A stretch of DNA of 38,761 bases from contig MOYB01000006.1 of assembly GCA_001899385.1 (NCBI GenBank), positions 1 to 38,761 on the forward strand, in the 5' to 3' direction. Both the position numbers and the translations under genes were made by a program. Below, one piece after another: positions 25,681 to 34,354 of this stretch; within the stretch, counting starts at the first letter, position 1; every line of letters starts with the position of its first letter. The notes beneath the pieces were generated by a model. It had not been told where the DNA came from, searched no databases, and saw nothing but the letters and a program-made list of their open reading frames with translations. This DNA is from Candidatus Caenarcanum bioreactoricola (lineage in GTDB: Bacteria > Cyanobacteriota > Vampirovibrionia > Caenarcaniphilales > Caenarcanaceae).

Positions 25681-27612
25681 ATGACTTCTATAGATAGCCT
25701 TTTTTCAAGTTTATTTTCTAATGCTACGGCTAGTAAAACTTCTAATAGCAAAACTACTTCTACTCCAACAACAACTAGTGCTAGTGATAGTTTTGAATTT
25801 GGAAATCCTAAAACATTTTTTAATGATACCAATGCTTTTTTAAACAATCTTTTAAATCAAATTAATAATACAACTCCAACTACTACAGTTACTACTAAAA
25901 CTCTTTATTCTTCAAAAACCGCTGAAACTTTAACTCTTAAATCATATAAATCAAGTAGATTACAAGTTAATCGTACTTATACAAAATCAGGTAATACTTA
26001 TAAAGAAATAATATATATAACTGGTTATGATAAAAATGGAAAAGTTATTGAAAAATATAAAATATATGGAGAAACTGTAAGTGGATCTTCTTCTACTCAA
26101 GTTAAAAATCCTAAAACAATTAAATTTACTAATGGAACAAGTAGTTCACTTAGTAGCCTTTTAACTAATAATTCAGTAGATGGTATAACCGAAATACTTA
26201 ATGTTGATGCAACTAATTCAAATGCTGCAAATCTTAGTGTAGGTGTTGCTAAAAATAAAACAAAAATAGAAATAATAACTGACTCTACTGCACCTAATGG
26301 AAAATATCTAAAAATAACGATTCTAGACTCTACTGGTAATGCTACTGATAAAGTATATAAAATAATAGGTACTGCTGGTAATCCTACAAGTGTTAAATTT
26401 ACAGATCAGACTATTTCTGTAAAAACATTATTGGGAATCGATGAACCTATTACTACTCAAACCGATGCAGAATATTTTGCTGAAATAAAAACAGCTCTTA
26501 GTTCAGTTATTTCAAGTGCAGGCATTACAGCAACTTCTTCTGCTAATGGAAGTCTTGATTTAACTTCTATGTTAAGCTCTGCTATTGCTAGAGCACAGTT
26601 TGAATATGCTGGCAATGCTACAAATGCAGTTAAATATAGTAGAAGAATATTATTAACGGGACTCACAGATGCTCAAAAAACAGCTCTTGCATCTTTCTGT
26701 ACAAAATATCCAATGTTTGTTATAGAAGATAATTGTCTTGTATTTAAGCCTTCACTTGATAATAGTTCTTTAGGTACTAATGCAGGAAAAGTTATAAATG
26801 GAGCTGGATTATCATGGAATACAATAAATACAGCACCTTCTACTTCTACAGCATTAACAAATTATAAGACTTTCATGACTAGTGCTAATTCAATTATTAC
26901 AGCACTTAAAGCAAAAGGAGTTGAAGTTTCTATTCCTCCAATGGAATCAATACCTCCTACAGAAGATTGGTCTACTTTAATAAGTAATAATCTTACAGCA
27001 TTACAAAATACAGTTGATGCTTATCCAGAAGAAATTGTAGCTGAATTAATAAAGAGTAAAAAATTAACTGTTAATATTGCATCAGCTAGCTCTACAGATC
27101 TAGGCTATACAAGTTCAACTAATACTATTAAAGGTGCAAATATCTATGATATAGCAAAAGACTTTGCAAAAGCAGTAGATGCTATAGTACTTAAAAATGT
27201 AGAAGATACAACTAGTTCGAGTTTTTATACAAGTTTAATGACTGAAATGGTTGCATTGTTCAATCTTCCTTCAGGAGTTAGTTCAACTGCAACTATAACA
27301 GAAAAATTCACAGCTATATATAATGCAATAATTGCTAATAATAGTGATTTAACAAGTACTGCAACTACTACTTATATTACATCAATGCTTAAAGATAGTA
27401 CTGATTCAGCAGCGTCTATTGCAAAGATCTTTAAATTAATGAAAGAATCTGGAACTACAGGAATAAAAGATTTATTTGCTAATATGATGGCAATTGGAGC
27501 TTCAACATATGATAATACAAATACTTTAAATAAAACACTTTTAGAGTCTTTCTCTGAATCAATAGGTTATGTTGTAGATTTAGTTGATGCAAAAACAGAA
27601 GAATTAGCTTAA
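25681..27612 (+). CDS. Large Ser/Thr-rich protein of unknown function
   Basis: A 643-residue protein without a signal peptide or membrane segment. The first 60 residues are very rich in Ser, Thr and Asn (TSNSKTTSTPTTTSASD). The middle (about 75-260) has beta-type repeats with TYKEIIYITGYDKNGKVIEKYK-like strands (as TYKEIIYI and YDKNGKVIEKYK) that recur as YLKITILDSTGNATDKVYK. The C-terminal half is helical with short polar loops. Composition suits an exported or surface-exposed protein, for example a flagellar-type or type I substrate, but I recognise no family. It precedes rarA by 27 bases on the same strand. Function unknown. Confidence 0.6.
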   Translation: MTSIDSLFSSLFSNATASKTSNSKTTSTPTTTSASDSFEFGNPKTFFNDTNAFLNNLLNQINNTTPTTTVTTKTLYSSKTAETLTLKSYKSSRLQVNRTYTKSGNTYKEIIYITGYDKNGKVIEKYKIYGETVSGSSSTQVKNPKTIKFTNGTSSSLSSLLTNNSVDGITEILNVDATNSNAANLSVGVAKNKTKIEIITDSTAPNGKYLKITILDSTGNATDKVYKIIGTAGNPTSVKFTDQTISVKTLLGIDEPITTQTDAEYFAEIKTALSSVISSAGITATSSANGSLDLTSMLSSAIARAQFEYAGNATNAVKYSRRILLTGLTDAQKTALASFCTKYPMFVIEDNCLVFKPSLDNSSLGTNAGKVINGAGLSWNTINTAPSTSTALTNYKTFMTSANSIITALKAKGVEVSIPPMESIPPTEDWSTLISNNLTALQNTVDAYPEEIVAELIKSKKLTVNIASASSTDLGYTSSTNTIKGANIYDIAKDFAKAVDAIVLKNVEDTTSSSFYTSLMTEMVALFNLPSGVSSTATITEKFTAIYNAIIANNSDLTSTATTTYITSMLKDSTDSAASIAKIFKLMKESGTTGIKDLFANMMAIGASTYDNTNTLNKTLLESFSESIGYVVDLVDAKTEELA

Positions 27613-27639
27613 ATTAATTAATAATTATATAATGAAATA

Positions 27640-28851
27640 ATGGATTTATTTAGTATAAGTCAAACTAGAGATTTGCCTTTAGCAGAACTTCTTCGTCCTA
27701 AATCTATTAATGATTTTTTAACAGATAAAGAACTTTTAGGAGAAGGAAGTCCAATATTTCAACTAATAAAGAAAAATCAACTTTTTTCAGTTATATTTTG
27801 GGGTCCACCCGGTACTGGTAAAACAACTTTGGCAAGAATAATTGCAAATAATGCAAATGCTGAATTCGTTGAATTAAGTGCAATTAATTCTGGTGTAAAA
27901 GAATTAAGAATAATAATTGATGAAGCAAAAAAAAGATTAAAATTTGAAAATAGAAAAACAGTTATATTTCTTGATGAAATCCATCATTATAATAAAACTC
28001 AACAAGATTCTTTCTTACATGATCTTGAAAATGGTTCTATTTATTTAATAGGTGCTACAACTGAAAATCCTTCTTTTCAAATTATTCCTGCTTTGCTTTC
28101 TAGACTTCTTTTAATTAGACTTAAACCTCTAAGAAAAGAATATATTTTTTCTATTATTCAAAAAGGAATTAAACTTTTAAACGATATTAAAATAAATGAA
28201 GAAGCAATTGAATTTATAATAAATTATGCTAATGGTGATGCTAGAAGTGCTTTGAATTTATTGGAGCTAGCGTTTAAAGCTTCTAATGAAGGGGAGATAA
28301 ATTCAATACTTTTAGAAAAACTTTCACAACAAAGTCGATTAAATTATGAAAAAGGTGGAGATGGACATTATGATCACGCTTCTGCTTATCAAAAAAGTTT
28401 AAGAGGAAGTGATGCAAACGCTGCATTATATTGGCTTGCAAAAATGATTATAGCCGGAGAAGATCCTCGTTTTATTGCACGAAGATTATTAGTTGTAGCA
28501 AGTGAAGATGTTGGTTTGGCAGACCCAATAGCACTATTAATTGCAAATGCAACGTTTGATGCGGTTGAAAGGCTTGGATTGCCCGAAGCAAGAATTCATT
28601 TGGCACACACAACTGCATATATAGCAAAAGCTCCTAAATCTAATAAGGCTTATAAAGCTTTAGATAAAGCTATGTTTGATATACAAAATGGTAAAAATTA
28701 TCCAGTTCCTTTTCATTTAAAAGATAGTCATTATAAAGATGCTTCTAAATATGGACATGGTATTAATTATGTTTATACTCATGATCAGCCAGATTTTCAA
28801 CAAGAATTTTTACCAAAAGAATTAAAAGATATTAAATATTTAGATGAATAA
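27640..28851 (+). CDS. rarA: Replication-associated recombination protein A (RarA/MgsA), AAA ATPase
   Basis: A 403-residue AAA+ ATPase of the RarA/Mgs1/WRNIP1 family, acting at stalled replication forks. Walker A is GPPGTGKT (55-62), Walker B is FLDEIHHYNKTQQDSFL (about 109-125), sensor 1 lies in GATTENPSFQ and the arginine finger in LLSRL. The C-terminal tetramerisation region has the family segments GDGHYDHASAYQKSLRGSD and AKAPKSNKAYKA. Length is slightly short of E. coli RarA (447) but complete. The gene follows the unknown Ser/Thr-rich gene closely and may share its transcript. Function is well supported. Confidence 0.95.
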   Translation: MDLFSISQTRDLPLAELLRPKSINDFLTDKELLGEGSPIFQLIKKNQLFSVIFWGPPGTGKTTLARIIANNANAEFVELSAINSGVKELRIIIDEAKKRLKFENRKTVIFLDEIHHYNKTQQDSFLHDLENGSIYLIGATTENPSFQIIPALLSRLLLIRLKPLRKEYIFSIIQKGIKLLNDIKINEEAIEFIINYANGDARSALNLLELAFKASNEGEINSILLEKLSQQSRLNYEKGGDGHYDHASAYQKSLRGSDANAALYWLAKMIIAGEDPRFIARRLLVVASEDVGLADPIALLIANATFDAVERLGLPEARIHLAHTTAYIAKAPKSNKAYKALDKAMFDIQNGKNYPVPFHLKDSHYKDASKYGHGINYVYTHDQPDFQQEFLPKELKDIKYLDE

Positions 28852-28860
28852 TACCTAGTC

Positions 28861-28890
28861 TTGACATTAACATTAACAAAAGTATATACT
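28861..28890 (+). promoter_or_regulatory. Sigma70-type promoter
   Basis: TTGACA (28861-28866) and TATACT (28885-28890) with an 18-base spacer; the overlapping TATATA gives 16. The start of transcription would fall near 28897, about 17 bases before the ATG of the next gene. This is the clearest promoter in the window and indicates a vegetative sigma factor of the usual type. Confidence 0.7.
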
Positions 28891-28913
28891 CACTCTTAAA
28901 TATATGAAGTAAA

Positions 28914-29414
28914 ATGTTATTAAAAGTTTCAAATACAAATTTAAAATTACACAGTTTAAGAAAATTAAAAGCTGAATTTTTTCTTCCTACAAGAATAGTT
29001 AAACCAGTACATACAAGAATTGCACGATTAATAACAAAATTTATTATAAAGGAACTTGAAGATGAAAAAAAAGATTCTGTAATAAATTTCCCTATTTCTA
29101 AACTTCATAATTTAACTTTAGATGGCGACTTTAGACTTATTATTAGGAATGAAAAACAAGAAATTCCTATAATGCTATATAGAGATCAAAGAAAAACTGA
29201 AAAAGAAATTAAAAGCGAAATTCTAGAAAAGATATTTCATTCTTGCTATTGTTTAGAAAAAGTTTTAGCTGATGAAAAATATTATTTATCAATTCGTCCT
29301 AATTTTAGATATATACTAAGAAGACATAACAATGAAAACGAAGATATTCAAATGACTCAAGAAGGGAAAGCTGTTTTAAATGCTTTGAAAAATAGTTTTT
29401 TAAGTGTTATTTAA
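28914..29414 (+). CDS. Hypothetical protein, 166 residues
   Basis: A basic, probably cytoplasmic protein of unrecognised family. The centre has regular strand-helix alternation (DGDFRLIIRNEKQEIPIML, then an EKEIKSEILEKIFHSC helix) and two nearby cysteines (C-Y-C near residue 116). There is no signal peptide or membrane helix. It has its own strong promoter just upstream. The 3' end overlaps the convergent FliH-like gene by four bases. Nothing visible indicates its function. Confidence 0.6.
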   Translation: MLLKVSNTNLKLHSLRKLKAEFFLPTRIVKPVHTRIARLITKFIIKELEDEKKDSVINFPISKLHNLTLDGDFRLIIRNEKQEIPIMLYRDQRKTEKEIKSEILEKIFHSCYCLEKVLADEKYYLSIRPNFRYILRRHNNENEDIQMTQEGKAVLNALKNSFLSVI

Positions 29415-30112
29415 TTTCCGCCAAGCATTCTTCGTTTAAATAAATCTAACTGTGAAGAAAAATTAAGATCTATTGCTCCGGATTTACCTTCTAAATAACA
29501 ACTTCCTTTATCTATAGTTTCTTTTGGAATTATCTTTATTTCAAGCAAATCATTACTTTTCTTTTTAATATATTCTGCATATTTTGTTGCTAAATCTAAG
29601 TCTAATGGATTAACTGAAAAACTTATTTTTGCAGCTTCATTTACTCCTATTTTTAAATCATCAAGTGCAGATTCCATAAGTCTATGTATTAATTTTTCAT
29701 CTTCTTGAATTTTTTTATGTATTAATTTTTCAGTTAATTTAATAACTAAGTCAGTTAAAAATTCTTCACTTTCTAAAGCAACTTTTAATTTTATATTTTC
29801 AACAATAGCTATATGTTCTATTAATTCTCTTTCTTTTTCTTCTAATATTAGAAATGCTTCTTTTTCATATTCTTTAATCTGAATTTTTTCTTTTTCAATT
29901 TCTTCTTTTTCTTTTTTTAATTTTTTTATTTCAAGAGCTAATTTTTCTTTTTCAATGTTAATTTGTTCTTCTATTCTAGTTTTAACTTCATTTTCAATAT
30001 CTGGCAAACTTTGTTGTGGCTTAGATTCTGGTTTATGTTCTGATAAAACAACTTCATCATCATCTAACTTAGGTATTGAAATTTCTTCTAAATATTTCTT
30101 TTTGATTAACAT
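29411..30112 (-). CDS. FliH/SctL-like flagellar or type III export ATPase regulator
   Basis: A 233-residue protein. Residues about 45-125 are a long charged coiled coil (KEKLALEIKKLKKEKEEIEK), as in FliH, SctL and ATPase stalk subunits. The C-terminal domain (about 126-233) ends in GSCYLEGKSGAIDLNFSSQL then DLFKRRML, closely matching the FliH/SctL end (G-G-C-x-I-E-x-x-x-G-x-I-D-x-x-x-x-x-Q-L). FliH binds and holds back the export ATPase FliI at the base of the flagellum or injectisome. No other flagellar gene is nearby. The gene lies 28 bases downstream of the RTX paralogue on the same strand, so the two may be cotranscribed. Confidence 0.8.
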   Translation of the reverse strand: MLIKKKYLEEISIPKLDDDEVVLSEHKPESKPQQSLPDIENEVKTRIEEQINIEKEKLALEIKKLKKEKEEIEKEKIQIKEYEKEAFLILEEKERELIEHIAIVENIKLKVALESEEFLTDLVIKLTEKLIHKKIQEDEKLIHRLMESALDDLKIGVNEAAKISFSVNPLDLDLATKYAEYIKKKSNDLLEIKIIPKETIDKGSCYLEGKSGAIDLNFSSQLDLFKRRMLGGN

Positions 30113-30140
30113 AATTAATTTTTACCCAAATATCGTTATA

Positions 30141-32153
30141 TTAAAAATAACTATAATTTTGTAAATCAGCAAAATCAATATGCTCTATATATCCTGTACC
30201 TATACCAGTACCAGCTTCATTAAAATAATCTTCTATAAGTATAGTATTTGTACCAATAGTTATTAATAAATCATCACCTCCTGCATTACCATCTTGTTGA
30301 GTAAATATTGCAGAACTAAATGCAAAATCTGTAAGATCTATAGAATCATTGCCATTACTATCTCTTACTGTATCATTACCAAAATCATTTTGAAAAATAT
30401 ATAAATCATTACCTTCTTTACCAATAAGTAATTCTCTTTCAGAACTAAAAGACATTAAAAGATCATTTCCTATTGTACCAATTCCTGCAAGTTCTTGTAT
30501 AGGATTAGCATCTGCATCAAAGATTCGCCCTTTTATATTATAATCTGAAATATTATTTGAACTATTATAATCTAAGCTCTCCCATACAACTATAAATCCA
30601 CCATTATCTAATGCCATTATTTTTGGATTTTGTTGATCTATACTATTGGGATTAGAAACAGGAACTAAAAAATCTTGTTTAATAATATTGCCATTTATAT
30701 CAAATAAACTAGCTTTAACATTATAATGACCAGTAACTTGATTGATTTCATACCAAGTTACAACAAATCTATCATTTAAAAGTTCTGTAATTTCTGGATT
30801 GTATTGACCATAACTAGTATATGGAGTATTTGAAATATCAAATTCTAATATTTGACCTCCTGAATTAAAAACTTCAACTTTTATTACACAATCTACGCCA
30901 TTAGAAAAATAATCTTGCCAAGCTCTTATAGAATCTCCATTATCTAAAATAAGAGTATCACTTTCTGTATTACTATTATTAGTAAAAGAATTACCTGCAA
31001 AATCATTACCAATAGGATTTCCGTCTGTATCAAGATAATGTGATATGAAATTACCATTTTCTAGCCATGTAATTACAAAACAATTAGCAATTTTTTCTAT
31101 ATGTGCATTTCTTTGATTACCTAAATTATTTATTGGAATAAGAAAATCAGGCATATCAACAAGTGTATTAGTAATATCATTAAGCAAATTTATATTAATA
31201 TTAAAATGTTGAGAAGCTGAAGAATCAAGTCCATCATTAGCAACAAAATCAAAACTTGCATTTGTAGTTTCAGAATTATCATGTAATATAGCTATTTGTC
31301 CAGCATTTATTTGTGCTTGTGTAAAATTTCCATCACTATCTATCCATTGATTACCATTCCATTCTTGTATTTTTATATTTGAAGATAAATTATTTACTGT
31401 AAAAATCAATTCATTAGGACTAACAATATTATCTGGATCTGTAGCCCTCATGTCAAAATTGCTTAAATTATTTATAATATATCGTCTAGCCTCACTAAAA
31501 GTTGCGGCTTTATCTCCAGTAATTATAGGTGCTTGATTTAATCTAATATTTTCTATTCTACCCGCTGTATAAAATCCTTGAATTGTAATTCCACCATCTG
31601 TAAAATCTAATGTTAAATTATTTCCGCTTTTAATCCACAAATCACTCTTAACTATAAAATTATCATTATTTTGTATAATACCGTTAATATTACCTATTAA
31701 ATTACTAAGGTCTAATCTATCTAAACCTGCATTATCTACTATTAAATCTTGTCCATCTCCAAGCCTATATATATAAACATCATTACCTGTTCCACCATAA
31801 AGCCTATCATTACCTGTTCCACCATTTAAAACATCATTACCTGAGTCCCCATATAAATAGTCTTTATCACTACCACCATTAAGAGTATCATTGCCACTAC
31901 CACCATAAAGACTATCTCTTCCACTTTCTCCGTTTAAGATATCGTTATTTGAGCCTCCATACAAGAAATCATTGCCTGTTCCACCATAAAGAGTGTCATC
32001 ACCATTATCTCCAAACAAACGATCATTACCAGCTCCACCGTAGAGTATATCATCGCCATCACCACCTAAAAGCTTATCATTACCGCTACCAGCAGTAAGA
32101 ATATCATTTGCATTACTACCTTTAATTAAAAAATTCTTTTTATATTTCGCCAT
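30141..32153 (-). CDS. RTX/cadherin-like secreted protein, smaller paralogue
   Basis: A 670-residue protein with the same plan as the 1664-residue one. The N-terminus carries about 12 RTX nonapeptides (about 12-120; GGAGNDRLFGD type). The shared connector follows (about 121-205; GLDRLDLSNLIGNINGIIQ), then one cadherin-like repeat (about 206-325; ITGDKAATF ... NASFDFVAND), about four NGGFIVVWES-type repeats (about 335-565) and the C-terminal cap (IGKEGNDLYIFQNDFGNDTV, then YIEHIDFADLQN). There is no signal peptide, which suits type I secretion with Ca-driven folding outside the cell. It is probably an adhesin or surface-layer protein. Its neighbours are a FliH-like gene downstream and a divergent PilZ gene. 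Confidence 0.87.
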   Translation of the reverse strand: MAKYKKNFLIKGSNANDILTAGSGNDKLLGGDGDDILYGGAGNDRLFGDNGDDTLYGGTGNDFLYGGSNNDILNGESGRDSLYGGSGNDTLNGGSDKDYLYGDSGNDVLNGGTGNDRLYGGTGNDVYIYRLGDGQDLIVDNAGLDRLDLSNLIGNINGIIQNNDNFIVKSDLWIKSGNNLTLDFTDGGITIQGFYTAGRIENIRLNQAPIITGDKAATFSEARRYIINNLSNFDMRATDPDNIVSPNELIFTVNNLSSNIKIQEWNGNQWIDSDGNFTQAQINAGQIAILHDNSETTNASFDFVANDGLDSSASQHFNININLLNDITNTLVDMPDFLIPINNLGNQRNAHIEKIANCFVITWLENGNFISHYLDTDGNPIGNDFAGNSFTNNSNTESDTLILDNGDSIRAWQDYFSNGVDCVIKVEVFNSGGQILEFDISNTPYTSYGQYNPEITELLNDRFVVTWYEINQVTGHYNVKASLFDINGNIIKQDFLVPVSNPNSIDQQNPKIMALDNGGFIVVWESLDYNSSNNISDYNIKGRIFDADANPIQELAGIGTIGNDLLMSFSSERELLIGKEGNDLYIFQNDFGNDTVRDSNGNDSIDLTDFAFSSAIFTQQDGNAGGDDLLITIGTNTILIEDYFNEAGTGIGTGYIEHIDFADLQNYSYF

Positions 32154-32272
32154 AATTATAATTTTCCTTACTTAAAATTTTAAATATCTTAAAAATAGGG
32201 GTTATTATATAGATAAAAGAAATTTCCCTAAAAATTAACTAAGGCTTAACTCTTTTAGATTAAAAATATAAT

Positions 32273-32998
32273 ATGAAGACTAATTATTACATTGAAGATT
32301 TTTGGGCAAAGGTATATTTCCCTAATGAAGAGGTAGGATTTTTACCTATAAAGATTCTTGTTTACAATGATGATAATGTAAGTCTTTTGTGTAAGCGTCC
32401 TTTTCAAAAATCAATTTTTAATTTTATAAATAAACCAATTCCAGAGAAGACAGAAATACATTTTGCTTTTCATAGTGGTAAGATTTTTGAATTATGGTCA
32501 GCTAAAATAAGTAAATTCTTAGGCTTTAGAGAGGGCTTAGACGAATATAAATTATACGATTTACGTTTACAGACAGAGGCTTCATTAAGAAAACATGAAA
32601 GATTTTTAGTTAAAATTCCTTTGAAATTAAAACTTAATTTAGATTCAGATCTTAATAAAGAAATAAAATATATTTTTAAATTTTCAGGATGTGAATTAAG
32701 TCATACAGGTATAGGTTTATGGATTCCATTAGAACACGAAAACAAAATACTACAAGATTTTAAATACAAATTAACTTTTGAACCATTAGAAATAGAACCT
32801 TTTGATTTAACAGCTATATGTGTAAGACAACATATTAATGATATTTTATCTAAAGGTTTTAAAATAGGATTTTCTTTTGCAAATTTAAACGGGAATAACA
32901 AATTAGCAAATTTCAGAATAGATCAACTTATTGAAGCTAGGGGTAAAAATAAGAAATCTAATTTAAAAGAATTTTGGGAAGGAGAAATTAAATTATAA
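32273..32998 (+). CDS. PilZ-domain protein (candidate c-di-GMP receptor)
   Basis: A 241-residue cytoplasmic protein with two parts. Residues about 1-100 look like a YcgR-type N-terminal beta domain. Residues about 105-220 form a PilZ domain: the arginine motif is RKHERF and the second motif is ELSHTGIGLWIP, fitting RxxxR and (D/N)xSxxG with Glu-Leu in place of the first acidic/Asn residue. Binding of cyclic di-GMP is therefore plausible, but the second motif is imperfect. PilZ proteins of this type brake flagella or control exopolysaccharide. The gene is divergent from the RTX paralogue (119-base gap), and a FliH-like gene lies beyond that one. Confidence 0.75.
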   Translation: MKTNYYIEDFWAKVYFPNEEVGFLPIKILVYNDDNVSLLCKRPFQKSIFNFINKPIPEKTEIHFAFHSGKIFELWSAKISKFLGFREGLDEYKLYDLRLQTEASLRKHERFLVKIPLKLKLNLDSDLNKEIKYIFKFSGCELSHTGIGLWIPLEHENKILQDFKYKLTFEPLEIEPFDLTAICVRQHINDILSKGFKIGFSFANLNGNNKLANFRIDQLIEARGKNKKSNLKEFWEGEIKL

Positions 32999-33053
32999 AT
33001 TCCAATAAAATATGAGTTATAATTTATATATTATATAGAAAAATTAATATATT

Positions 33054-33383
33054 ATGAATATACAAAATGTACAAAGAATTACTTTTAAAGCAGCAAGACC
33101 TAGTAGATTTACTAGATATTTTGTTGTTCCTCTTTCAATAGCTACTGTAGCATTAAGTGGGTGTGGAAGGCCGGCAGAATCAACAAATAAAAATTATCAA
33201 CAACCAACATCAAGACCAAATGCAGCATCAAATATAATAAAAGAAACACCAAAACCAACACCAACACCAGAAATTCAAAAATATCTTGATCTTATTCCAG
33301 AAAATCGCGCCTTACAGGGACTTAATGGCCGTGGGGCTGAAAATGTTAATAGAAACGTACTAGAAAACTGGCCGGGACAATAA
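33054..33383 (+). CDS. Small lipoprotein, unknown function
   Basis: A 109-residue protein. After a basic 21-residue start there is a hydrophobic stretch (YFVVPLSIATV) and a lipobox, ALSG-C37. The mature part is polar with a Pro/Thr-rich linker (KETPKPTPTPE) and no cysteines. This is consistent with an inner- or outer-membrane lipoprotein of about 7 kDa. Both ends of the gene are less AT-rich than the surroundings. It precedes pyrB by 35 bases on the same strand. No family is recognised. Confidence 0.6.
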   Translation: MNIQNVQRITFKAARPSRFTRYFVVPLSIATVALSGCGRPAESTNKNYQQPTSRPNAASNIIKETPKPTPTPEIQKYLDLIPENRALQGLNGRGAENVNRNVLENWPGQ

Positions 33384-33418
33384 ATTTTTTAAATTAGTTA
33401 TTATTCGTAAATTTTAAG

Positions 33419-34354
33419 ATGTCCAAAAATATAAAAAAATTTATTAGTGTTAAAGATTTAGATTTTAATTTTATTGAAAAAATATTTTATTTAGCATCTA
33501 ACTTTAAAAAAGAAAGTTTAAATTTTAATTTTGAAAAAGAAATAATTTCTCTTTTATTTTATGAAAACAGTACAAGAACAAAAAAGAGTTTTCAAATAGC
33601 TGCAGAAAATTTAAAATGTAAAATCATTGATTTTGAAATAAAAACTTCTTCTATACAAAAAGGAGAAAACTTAAAAGATACAATACAAACACTTCTAAAC
33701 TTAGGAAGTCGTATATTTGTAATAAGACATTCTATTTCACAAATTTATAAATCTTTAATTAAAGAATTTGAAGAAGAAAATATATATATTATAAATGCAG
33801 GAGATGGTAGTAATGAACATCCTAGTCAAGCACTCTTAGATTTATTTACTTTATATGAAGATGTAGGCGGATTCAAAGAATTAAAAAATAAAAATCTTGT
33901 TATTATAGGAGATTGCTTACATAGTAGAGTTGCTAGATCTAACATTTATTTGCTGAAAAAGTTTGGAATTAATGTTTCTCTTGTAGGTCCTAGGGCTTTA
34001 ATACCATCATGTTTTGAGGAGTTAGATGTTAAAATCTTTCATAATTTAAAAGAAGGATTATCTAAAGCAGATTTTATAATGGTTTTGCGTCTTCAAAAAG
34101 AAAGACAAGAACATAGCTTTCTTAATAATATAAATGAATATATAAAAAACTTTGGAATTAATGAAGAAAATCTTAAAGCTAATGAAATAAATATTAAAAA
34201 CATAAAAATATTACATCCAGGTCCTGTAAATCGTGATGTTGAACTTTCTTCAGAATATATGGATAATAAAAATATTTCTTTAATTAATCAACAAGCTAAA
34301 AATGGTTTATTTATAAGAATGGCTTTATTATATGATTTTTTAAATCAACTTTAA
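33419..34354 (+). CDS. pyrB: Aspartate carbamoyltransferase catalytic subunit
   Basis: A 311-residue enzyme of de novo pyrimidine synthesis (carbamoyl phosphate plus aspartate to carbamoylaspartate). The carbamoyl-phosphate site FYENSTRTKKSF (about 42-53) is present, as are HPSQALLDLFTL (about 137-148) and the aspartate-site loop HPGPVNRDVELSSE (about 265-278). The usual glycine or glutamate after VNR is Asp here, a small change. No regulatory subunit gene pyrI is adjacent. The 3' end overlaps the convergent protease gene by 15 bases. Confidence 0.95.
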   Translation: MSKNIKKFISVKDLDFNFIEKIFYLASNFKKESLNFNFEKEIISLLFYENSTRTKKSFQIAAENLKCKIIDFEIKTSSIQKGENLKDTIQTLLNLGSRIFVIRHSISQIYKSLIKEFEEENIYIINAGDGSNEHPSQALLDLFTLYEDVGGFKELKNKNLVIIGDCLHSRVARSNIYLLKKFGINVSLVGPRALIPSCFEELDVKIFHNLKEGLSKADFIMVLRLQKERQEHSFLNNINEYIKNFGINEENLKANEINIKNIKILHPGPVNRDVELSSEYMDNKNISLINQQAKNGLFIRMALLYDFLNQL

